This document shows, in pieces, positions 14,203 through 21,337 of a DNA stretch of 34,119 nt. The notes beneath the pieces are model-generated. The model saw only the letters and a list, made by a program, of their open reading frames with translations, was not told the DNA's origin and did not search any database. The position numbers and the translations under genes are program-made. This DNA comes from Cyanobacteria bacterium REEB67. Its GTDB lineage: Bacteria > Cyanobacteriota > Vampirovibrionia > Obscuribacterales > Obscuribacteraceae. The stretch lies in NCBI GenBank assembly GCA_018971775.1, contig JAGXAB010000069.1, positions 1-34,119 of the forward strand. The letters run 5' to 3'. The stretch's first letter is position 1. The number at the start of each line of letters is the position of its first letter.

Positions 14203-15016
14203 CGACGGTTGAAACTATACTATCGAAGCTCTGCACGCCACTTTGCGAGGAGAGCTGATTGCCGTTTTTGTCGAGCAAGATAATGGTGGGAAAGACGCTG
14301 ACATTGTATTTATCGCAGAGCGGATCGCCGGCGTTGACCTTCTGGCAGGTATATTTGGAAAATTTGTTTTTCACTTCTTCCCAGGCCGGTTCCATCAATA
14401 TACTCTCGCGCGAATTGTCGCCATAAAAATTGATTATTTTTGCCACTTTGTCACCGCCGGCGGTTGCTTTTGTCGGCGCCGCTGCTGTCTTGGCGGCGCT
14501 TGCTGCCTTGTCCTTGCCCTCTTCCATCTTTTTGCCGCTTCTGTCGATCAAGTCGTTGCTCGGTTTGCTTTCTGCTGTGCCTGTGCCAGCCGAAGCGGTC
14601 GTGGTCGTGCTTGTGGACGTGCTGCCGCTGCCGCCGGTGCGGACGTTGACCTTATCCAGCTGCGCCAGGCCAGCCTGGGCCTGGGAGGCGAGGGCGCCGC
14701 TGCTGTGTTCGCTCACCCATTTGTATTCGCTGCGTGCTTCGCCGACTCTGGCCAGGCATTGATTGCAGAGAGCCATGTAGTAATGGGCCAGAGCATTGGC
14801 CGGTTCTTTGGCGGTGATTGCTTTGAATTCATTGAGGGCGCCTTGATAGTCTTTAGCTGTGTATTTGGCCGTTGCTTTATTCATATCGGCCGGCGCTGCC
14901 TGGGCCTGCAAGACCGGACCGGTGAGCAGCAAAATCATTGCGGCACTGGCCGTGGAAGTGAGCGCTGCGGTCAATGCCGCCGTCTGTGTTTTTACCGCTG
15001 CGCCTGCTTTTCTCAT
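14180..15016 (-). CDS. Exported TPR plus thioredoxin-fold protein lacking CXXC
   Basis: A 278-residue exported protein (signal peptide to about residue 41, cleavage near AQAAP). Residues 45-122 look like TPR-type helices (YTAKDYQGALNEFKAI). A long Ser/Thr/Gly/Ala-rich linker runs from about 127 to 188. Residues 190-275 are thioredoxin-like: KIINFYGDNSRES at the usual active-site position, then the cis-proline segment VSVFPTIILLDKNG (P243). In place of CXXC it has GDNSRES, so it cannot act as a normal thiol oxidoreductase; two cysteines (C224, C234) lie elsewhere. AGAGG precedes the ATG. It is probably a binding domain that keeps only the fold. Confidence 0.78.
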   Translation of the reverse strand: MRKAGAAVKTQTAALTAALTSTASAAMILLLTGPVLQAQAAPADMNKATAKYTAKDYQGALNEFKAITAKEPANALAHYYMALCNQCLARVGEARSEYKWVSEHSSGALASQAQAGLAQLDKVNVRTGGSGSTSTSTTTTASAGTGTAESKPSNDLIDRSGKKMEEGKDKAASAAKTAAAPTKATAGGDKVAKIINFYGDNSRESILMEPAWEEVKNKFSKYTCQKVNAGDPLCDKYNVSVFPTIILLDKNGNQLSSQSGVQSFDSIVSTVDAANAKK

Positions 15017-15102
15017 TGTTATCGCCTCTTTTGCTAGCCGTATCGTCTTGAAGTGTTCTGACTGGTGTTGTCACTCTTGTTTTTAATTGTATAGCCTGAA
15101 TA

Positions 15103-16059
15103 TCAGGGATAGATTTTGCGGATAGTTGCCACGTCTCTTTCGCTCAGTTTTAGCAGGGGGGACTTCCAGTACATGACGTCGAGACCGGACGGTGAGTGCC
15201 CGTCTATGCCGAGGGCGTGACCGGACTCGTGCAGTGCCAGATTGTAGAGCTCGTTGCGCTGGGCGCCTGTCATCTGGTCGAAGTCGACTGTGGCACAGGT
15301 CAGCTTCATCTGAGATTGTTTGATCCAGCGATTGCCGGCACTGTCGGCGCTGTCGTCGTATGTTGTACGGCCGCCGGAGCCACGGGCAATATCGCCGGGG
15401 CTCGGCCTCTGCACCAGAATGTCGGCCTGGGAGGGATCGTCCACCTCGGTAATGCGCAAGCGAGTCTCATTGGCCGAAACCCATTGATTGATCGCCTGCA
15501 TGATTGTGCCGCGGGAGCCGGCACCGAAGCCAGTGCCCGAGCTTTCATCGACGCAGACGCGCAGGGGGAATTTATTAGCCGGCCAGCGACGTACATTCAC
15601 GTCTGAATAGTAATCGGGGGAATTAGGATTGCAGCCCTCTCGCCATCTGATCAAGAGTCCAAGCTGATTGCTTGTGGCTTGCATCCACGAGACATTGATG
15701 CCGGCCTGCGGATTGGAAGCCGCGGCCTGGACAAGTTTGTCGTCGCAATTTTTGGCCTGTTGCCAGTCGTCGGTGGCGCGCTGATAATTGCCGGCGACAT
15801 CGTTGGCCAGGGCGCGGACATAATACAAGCCGCTCAAGGCCTGATCAGCGTCATAAGGCAGGCTGCTGATTGCCTGGCTGTAGTAATTGAGGGCGGCCGG
15901 ATAGTCTTGCGTTTCGTAGGCGTAATCGCCCTGATGCTTGTAAGCTTCGGCCTGCTGGTCGGAACCGAAGAACAGTGCCTGCGCAGCTGGTGCCGCGATC
16001 AGGGCGAGTATGGTTTGCGCGGCTAAAAGCGCTGGGAAAACTTTTGAATTTTTAGCCAT
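15103..16059 (-). CDS. Matrixin-like zinc metalloprotease with TPR-like N-domain
   Basis: A 318-residue exported protein. The signal peptide covers about residues 1-28. Residues 35-135 are TPR-like (GDYAYETQDYPAALNYYSQA). The catalytic domain follows: a VNVRRWPANKFPLRVCVDES opening, then the zinc motif HESGHALGIDGHS with H277, H281 and H287 as ligands and E278 as the base, and a Met-turn at M296 (DVMYW). These are the hallmarks of metzincin M10 (matrixin) peptidases, which cleave extracellular proteins. There is no cysteine-switch propeptide; the TPR part takes its place. It is the first gene of a minus-strand run with the thioredoxin-fold and TPR proteins, 86 bases apart. Confidence 0.88.
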   Translation of the reverse strand: MAKNSKVFPALLAAQTILALIAAPAAQALFFGSDQQAEAYKHQGDYAYETQDYPAALNYYSQAISSLPYDADQALSGLYYVRALANDVAGNYQRATDDWQQAKNCDDKLVQAAASNPQAGINVSWMQATSNQLGLLIRWREGCNPNSPDYYSDVNVRRWPANKFPLRVCVDESSGTGFGAGSRGTIMQAINQWVSANETRLRITEVDDPSQADILVQRPSPGDIARGSGGRTTYDDSADSAGNRWIKQSQMKLTCATVDFDQMTGAQRNELYNLALHESGHALGIDGHSPSGLDVMYWKSPLLKLSERDVATIRKIYP

Positions 16060-16277
16060 GAATACCAGCCTTTGATTCGCCCTGTGACCTCGTGCAAAAG
16101 TCTAGCAGAAGGCAGAGGCGAGCGTTGGTTGAAGCCCCTGGCGGAGAGCTCCAACTCCTCCTTATGGCAAGAGGCGAACGGGCTTGTCGGGTGGCAGCTT
16201 GGCTCAACTTGCCATCCTGTCGGGGGCGCATTGTCAAGGAGCGCGGCCCGCTTCTTGTGGCAAAGGGTTTTCATTAA

Positions 16278-16286
16278 TGCTATAAA
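16278..16286 (+). promoter_or_regulatory. Extended -10 element upstream of the agmatinase-like gene
   Basis: TGC followed by TATAAA (16281-16286) matches an extended -10 promoter (TGnTATAAT, one mismatch), which can work without a good -35. Transcription would begin near 16293, about 78 bases before ATG 16371. The remainder of the gap 16060-16370 between these divergent genes shows only shadow frames and no other feature I can support. Confidence 0.4.
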
Positions 16287-16370
16287 ACGACGACGAACTT
16301 CTTCTGATTCTTGGCAGGGGCGGTTATTTATCTGGTCCTTTTGTCTCTTTAGTTGCGAGATTTCATTGCA

Positions 16371-17279
16371 ATGTCATCCAGCCCAAAAAACTATTTTGGA
16401 TTATCGTCTGATTACGCGGCAAGAGAAGAGGCCCGTGTGGCCATCGTTCCGGTGCCTTATGAAGGCGGCGGTGGCGTGCATTCAGGCGGCAAGGACGGTC
16501 CAAGGGCGATTCTCGAAGCGAGCCAACACGTCGAACTATTTGACGACGAACTCTGGACAGAACCATTTAAAATCGGCATTCATACCGCCGATGCGGTCAA
16601 GATTCAAGCAGTCGACAATCAAAGCAAAAACCCTTATGGAGAGCTGGTTGAGGCAATCAAGCCATTCATAGACGGTAACAAATTTCCAATTATCATTGGC
16701 GGCGAGCATTCGATCAGTCTCGGCGGTGTCAAAGGCTGCATCGATAAATTTGCCGATCTATCCGTCTTGCAAATCAACGCTCATTGCGATTTGCGCGCTT
16801 CCTACGAAGGCAAAGATTTTAGCCATGCTTCTACCGGGCATCAGATTTATAAGGCGCTACCTCGGCCTCTGATCACTCAGGTCGGTGTGCGTAATATCAG
16901 CTGGGAAGAAGTGGCCTGGATGGAAGAGGAAGAACCGGACATCAATATCTTCTGGGCTCGCAATCAAAATAAGTGGGATTGCAACGAGATCATCAACACG
17001 CTGTCGGAAAATATCTATCTTTCGATCAATGTCAATGCCTTCGATTGCTCGATCATGCCTGCTACGGCTAATCCTGAGCCGGGCGGTATCGATTGGTATC
17101 AAATGATGGAGCTGATCAAGCTGGCCTGTGTGCGCAAAAATGTAGTCTGCGCCGATGTCACCGATCTCAGTCCGATTAAAGGTATGGTGGCGCCAAACTT
17201 CGTCGCCGCCAAGCTAATTTATAAGCTGATAGGCTATCGCTTCGCCCTCGATCTCGGCGTTACTAAAAAGTATCTTTAG
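16371..17279 (+). CDS. Agmatinase/arginase-family protein with altered metal site
   Basis: A 302-residue ureohydrolase-fold protein, closest in pattern to SpeB-type agmatinases (VPYEGGGGVHSGGKDGPRAI near the N-terminus, IIIGGEHSISLGG, SIMPATANPEPGG). The family uses two Mn ions held by two His and four Asp. Here H113, H138 and D140 remain, but the DAHxD motif reads NAHCD (N136) and the SxDxDxxD motif reads SINVNAFD (N220, N222), so three of the four Asp ligands are Asn. The substrate-side Glu of the DVxExSP motif is Asp (D265). The protein is otherwise full length and undamaged. It may be a pseudoenzyme or use another metal. ATG 16371 is preferred over TTG 16353; neither has a clear ribosome site. 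Confidence 0.85.
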   Translation: MSSSPKNYFGLSSDYAAREEARVAIVPVPYEGGGGVHSGGKDGPRAILEASQHVELFDDELWTEPFKIGIHTADAVKIQAVDNQSKNPYGELVEAIKPFIDGNKFPIIIGGEHSISLGGVKGCIDKFADLSVLQINAHCDLRASYEGKDFSHASTGHQIYKALPRPLITQVGVRNISWEEVAWMEEEEPDINIFWARNQNKWDCNEIINTLSENIYLSINVNAFDCSIMPATANPEPGGIDWYQMMELIKLACVRKNVVCADVTDLSPIKGMVAPNFVAAKLIYKLIGYRFALDLGVTKKYL

Positions 17280-17303
17280 CGCGGCCCATTTGCTGTGCCG
17301 GGA

Positions 17304-18863
17304 CTATTTTTTGCGACTGGTGCGCGCTTGTTGCCTGCGACCCATTTCTGGTTTTGCGGCAAATGCTTCAAGCAGGGGCATTTTATATTGATTGAGCAGA
17401 TAGTCCAGACCTTTGGATCGGAGCTCAATACTGTGAATCGATTTGAGTAATTCCAGCGCTCCATCAAGATCGCCGGTGATGTATTTCAAGCGCATCGTGC
17501 ACGCGGTGTTGATTTTTGAGTGGGCCCAGGGTGTGGCCAGGAAGGACTCGGGTGAGTCGATGCTGTCGCAGGCCTTCAAAACGGCATCGATGGCTGTGAT
17601 CAACGCTTCGGCAAATTGATCGCGGCTGGCTGTCCAGAGCACGGGCACTACATTCCAGGTGGTGTCGACGCCTAAATCCAGGTCGCGCAAGGCGGCGTCA
17701 AAGTTGGAGTAATCGATGGTCTTACTGTAGCGCTTGCGCGGTTTGTCTATTTCCCAGAGTTTGTCGAAGACAAGGCGCAGTCGCAGATTGCACTGTATGT
17801 GCGGTTCGGAGACAAACTTATAAGACTTGATATCGATAAATTGCTGTACGCCGCCACGATTGCGATAAAAGGAAAAGCCCACTCTTTGCAGTCCGCGAGC
17901 GGCTATCATTTCTTTCATGTATTCATCTATAAATTCATCGAGTCTGTCCTGCCAGGCGGCAAGCACGCGTGTAGGCTCCATACTGATGCATTCGATGGCA
18001 TCCTTGAGGTCAAGTACCGGCCTGGCATTGAAATCATATTCTGTCCATTCCGAGGCATCATCAGGAGTATCTTGATCCGGATCGATCTTAAAGGGCTGTC
18101 TGTCGCTTTCTCCCTCACCAGCATTGGCTAGATTTTCCACTGTGAAGTGGAAGCCTTCCTGGCACTCGTCATCGGTGGTGCCAAGGATGATCTCGACGCC
18201 TATTTCGGGATTGAAACCGAGCAAGAGCAGGCTGGCATCTTCATAGACGCGCAATAGATTTTCGATCAAAATTTCGCGCAGGTAATTAGCCTCGTCCGTG
18301 AGGCCGTCTTCTTGCAATTCGCCTTCCGGAGCGACGAAGCCGAAGGCCAGACCATTGTGTACCGAAACGAGGGGGGAGACGAGATGTCGCACCGAGGCTG
18401 GTGCGGCTTCTTTGATCTTTTCGACCATCTCGTAGTCGTCGACATCGTCATTGACAAAGTAGAGTAGTGCTTGAAAATCAAATGGCACCAGCGCGCCGGG
18501 GAGCGGATCTTGTTCCATGCTGAAAACATCTTTAGTGCGGTAGTGCGAATATTCCACGGCGGCGATGCCCTGATCTCCGCCAAAACCGACCTGGATAGCA
18601 GCGATGCAGCCTTGATCCTCTTTCATCGTTTTGAGCAGTTTCGCTCTCAACTTTTCCAGAGCTTTGTATTCGGTCGAGCCCACCGATGACGCTGTCGGGC
18701 CGAGGCAATAGCAACGGCGCCCGCCGGGTACTTCAATCGGTCCAAGGAAAAAACGTTGGAGCTTTTGCGAGGAATCATTCTTAATTTTGAGCAGCGTCGC
18801 TTCGGCGCTGGGGATCTGCGTGTCAAGAAGGACGACGAGAATTTTGTGATGAATGAATCCCAT
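17304..18863 (-). CDS. 519-residue protein with DUF4304-like C-terminal region
   Basis: A soluble acidic protein with a very strong ribosome site (AAGGAG a few bases before ATG 18863). I do not recognise the N-terminal 300 residues; they begin with a beta strand (HHKILVVLLDTQ) and contain an acidic segment at 260-277. Residues 305-430 resemble DUF4304: a helix FIDEYMKEMIAARGLQRVG, then FSFYRNRGG, then strands with many aromatic residues. The C-terminal 90 residues are helical. It starts 36 bases after the LRR piece that follows the kinase block and reads in the same direction, so it may be co-transcribed with the kinases, although its own ribosome site suggests independent translation. The function is unknown. 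Confidence 0.7.
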   Translation of the reverse strand: MGFIHHKILVVLLDTQIPSAEATLLKIKNDSSQKLQRFFLGPIEVPGGRRCYCLGPTASSVGSTEYKALEKLRAKLLKTMKEDQGCIAAIQVGFGGDQGIAAVEYSHYRTKDVFSMEQDPLPGALVPFDFQALLYFVNDDVDDYEMVEKIKEAAPASVRHLVSPLVSVHNGLAFGFVAPEGELQEDGLTDEANYLREILIENLLRVYEDASLLLLGFNPEIGVEIILGTTDDECQEGFHFTVENLANAGEGESDRQPFKIDPDQDTPDDASEWTEYDFNARPVLDLKDAIECISMEPTRVLAAWQDRLDEFIDEYMKEMIAARGLQRVGFSFYRNRGGVQQFIDIKSYKFVSEPHIQCNLRLRLVFDKLWEIDKPRKRYSKTIDYSNFDAALRDLDLGVDTTWNVVPVLWTASRDQFAEALITAIDAVLKACDSIDSPESFLATPWAHSKINTACTMRLKYITGDLDGALELLKSIHSIELRSKGLDYLLNQYKMPLLEAFAAKPEMGRRQQARTSRKK

Positions 18864-18899
18864 GCTTCTCCTTATCTTTCAGAGGGCCTCGACTAAGAG

Positions 18900-19217
18900 T
18901 CATTGTACACTACACTCGGGCAGTGCCTGCCGGTAGCGGCGTAGTAATTCGGGCGTGAGCAGCGGCGATTTTATGTCAATTTTGCGCAGAGACCGTCCCG
19001 CCAGTACTTGAAATGCCGGAATGGCCATACCGTCTATTTTGCACCTTTCCGCCTTAAATTCCTCCAGTTTCTTCAGTTCGCTCAGGATTTTAATTTCCAT
19101 CCAATCCATGTTTGAGTCGCTGAAATCCACGCGCCTCAAATTTGTCATTCTGGCAATCCTGGCCAGCTCTTGCGGCATAGTAAGGCAGGGTGCCTTGGTT
19201 CGCGTCCTCAGTTTAGA
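18900..19217 (-). pseudogene. Orphan leucine-rich-repeat tail of a kinase paralog
   Basis: Directly after the stop of the last kinase (TGA 19210-19208), a different frame stays open from 19217 to 18900. It encodes LRR sequence (for example ELARIARMTNLRRVDFSDS) and ends LLRRYRQALPECSVQ, which lines up with the very end of the first kinase (DFKRIQQALPGVAVK). The kinase just upstream already has its own matching C-terminus, so this piece looks like the leftover 3' end of a deleted paralog. An ATG at 19178 would allow a 92-residue cytosolic LRR peptide, but without a ribosome site. The alternative is a one-base frameshift near 19211-19217 that separates extra repeats from the kinase. Confidence 0.65.
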
Positions 19218-21334
19218 TTAAATCCGCAGGAGGGCGCGTGAAAAGCTTTTGCGTCCTCGGGTCGCATCGCTCGAGAAGATATTTTCAAGCTTCGCGGCGG
19301 TCTGGTCAGCATTTTTAGAATATTTGGGATGCTGGCGGCGGTCATTGTGTTATTGACGAGACTTAAATGTCCAATATTATGCAAGGGAGATAGGGCCTCG
19401 ATTTGAGCGTCGGATATGGCGCAGTCATCGAGTTTTAGCGTTTCGAGTCTGGAGCAGGCTGCTATCGATTTACAATCTTGCGTGGTGAGTTTGGAGCGGT
19501 GCACGTCGAGATACTTGAGCGCGGTCGATCCGCTTAATTTTTGTAGTAGCGGGCTGAGGCTTTCTTCGGTCAGGAGGGTGAGCTCGGTCAAATTTTTGAT
19601 CCGTTTCAGGCGATTCAAACCGATTACGGTCATTTGCGTATCGCTTGCATCTAAGCAGCTGAGCCTGGGCAGGGCGTCGATTTGCGCCAGAGATCTGTTG
19701 CTCACCCGGCCGCAAAACAATATTTTTAGGACTTCCAGATTTTTCAGGCGACCGACGTGGGCCATGGTTGCGTCATCAAAATCTTCGGCCATAAAAGTGG
19801 AGGCAAGCTCCAGTCCGCTCAAGGACTGTGTCTCGAAGCGATCGAGATATTCCGGATGTTGGATGAAAGTCAACCCTGCCTTTAAAATCGGTTGAGCGCT
19901 TTGCTTGATTTCGAATTTTCCTTTGCAGGCGTGTCTGGTCGGGCCATCTTTGCTTGTATAGCCGATCTCACCGAGGGCGAGGTTGGAGGGAAAGTCGAAG
20001 CAGACATACTTTTCGCCGTCCTTATAAATGACGCGGGCAAAGTCCATTTTCTGATTCGTGGGCTCGGCCCGGACGGCGACGCTTTTGACTTGTGCACCGC
20101 TGGTAGTGGCTTTGTCGAGACTTCCGTTTTCTTGATGGTGCGGCCGATTGAACGAAACGACCGCTCCCCCGACCAGGACTACGGCGCCAATGATACCGGC
20201 AAGGACAGCAGCGGCTCGTATGATCGGGGCCCTGGCGGCGTTCTCTCCGTTGGAAAGATTTGTCCGCTCCGCTTTGTGAGCGTCGGCTTTCGTGAGAAAG
20301 AGTCTTCTTTCGCCCTCCGCTTGTAAAGCAGTTTCGGGCGAGGCGGCCGGCTCTGCTTCGCCTGCAATGATCGGCTGGCTGTCTCTGGTGGCTGTTTGGC
20401 CGCCAAATTCCTCGCGGGCAATGGTGTGGAGATCTTTAATCAGGCGGTCGAGATTTTGATAGCGGTCACCCGGGTCTTTGGCCAGCATCGTCGCGATCAC
20501 CATTTCAAGCATCGGTGGGAATCTGGCAATGCTGCGGTCGATTGTGCCATAGGCATCTAAGGCAGCCGGACAGGCAGCTTGCAGGGTTGGTGGTCGAGTG
20601 CCCTGGTGCATCATCATAGTCTCTACTGCCGTACGACCTCTAAAAGGTGGTGCGGAGGTGAGGGCTTCAAAAATCGTGCAACCGAGCGAGTAAATGTCTG
20701 AGCGCGCGTCGACGTAACCACCTTCACATTGTTCTGGGCTCATATAGTATGGGCTGCCACACACTTCGCCGGCCTGGGTCAATTGCTGGGAAGGCAGGCT
20801 ATCTATTTCTGAAAGTTTGGCTATGCCAAAGTCGACGATTTTCAGTCTGGCTCCGGCGGCGTCCGGACGGTCCAAAATAACGATGTTTGCCGGTTTGATG
20901 TCGCGGTGGACGATGCCTTTTTTGTGCGCATAAGCAAGACCGGCGGAGGCGTCGATTAAGATGGCCAGTGCCTTTTTTAGGGGTAGCCGGCCTCTTTCCT
21001 GGAGCATATCCTGCAGTGTTCGCCCGACCAGAATGTCCATAACATAGAAGGGTAGCCGGCCTTCGTGGATGCCGAGATTGTAGATGCCGACGATATTGGG
21101 ATGACTGAGGCGAGCGATGGCCTGCGCTTCGGTCTGGAAGCGTCTCCAGGCGCTGTCGGTAACCTTATCGGCGCTCAAAGTTTTGAGGGCGTATTCGGCC
21201 TGCATGAGCTGGTGGCGGACGCGGTAGACATCGCCCATGCCTCCGGCGCCAATAAATGAGATTATTTCGTAGTCGCCGCCGACGACGGCTCCGATAGCCA
21301 GGCTCGGTCTTCTGTCGAGCGATTCGCCAGCCAT
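19208..21334 (-). CDS. Membrane Ser/Thr protein kinase with LRR domain (fourth of array)
   Basis: A 708-residue PknB-type (Hanks) kinase. Kinase domain 22-305: glycine loop GAGGMG 29-34, K51 in YALKTL, HRD 143-145 in a HRDIKPAN loop, DFG 168-170, and SPEQ at 199-202, all intact. A linker leads to one membrane helix (about 371-395). The outer part has a module at about 436-510 (CFDFPSNLALGEI, then HPEYLDRF) followed by about six GALA/RI-like leucine-rich repeats. It should sense an outside ligand through the LRRs and phosphorylate cytosolic targets on Ser/Thr. Its ATG lies three bases after the stop of the preceding kinase, without a ribosome site, so translation is probably coupled. Confidence 0.9.
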   Translation of the reverse strand: MAGESLDRRPSLAIGAVVGGDYEIISFIGAGGMGDVYRVRHQLMQAEYALKTLSADKVTDSAWRRFQTEAQAIARLSHPNIVGIYNLGIHEGRLPFYVMDILVGRTLQDMLQERGRLPLKKALAILIDASAGLAYAHKKGIVHRDIKPANIVILDRPDAAGARLKIVDFGIAKLSEIDSLPSQQLTQAGEVCGSPYYMSPEQCEGGYVDARSDIYSLGCTIFEALTSAPPFRGRTAVETMMMHQGTRPPTLQAACPAALDAYGTIDRSIARFPPMLEMVIATMLAKDPGDRYQNLDRLIKDLHTIAREEFGGQTATRDSQPIIAGEAEPAASPETALQAEGERRLFLTKADAHKAERTNLSNGENAARAPIIRAAAVLAGIIGAVVLVGGAVVSFNRPHHQENGSLDKATTSGAQVKSVAVRAEPTNQKMDFARVIYKDGEKYVCFDFPSNLALGEIGYTSKDGPTRHACKGKFEIKQSAQPILKAGLTFIQHPEYLDRFETQSLSGLELASTFMAEDFDDATMAHVGRLKNLEVLKILFCGRVSNRSLAQIDALPRLSCLDASDTQMTVIGLNRLKRIKNLTELTLLTEESLSPLLQKLSGSTALKYLDVHRSKLTTQDCKSIAACSRLETLKLDDCAISDAQIEALSPLHNIGHLSLVNNTMTAASIPNILKMLTRPPRSLKISSRAMRPEDAKAFHAPSCGFNLN

Positions 21335-21337
21335 GAT

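Noticed and set aside
14243..15037. 264-residue plus-strand frame opposite the thioredoxin-fold gene
   Set aside because: It is a Cys/Arg/Ala-rich mirror of a Ser/Ala-rich real gene, with no start signal.
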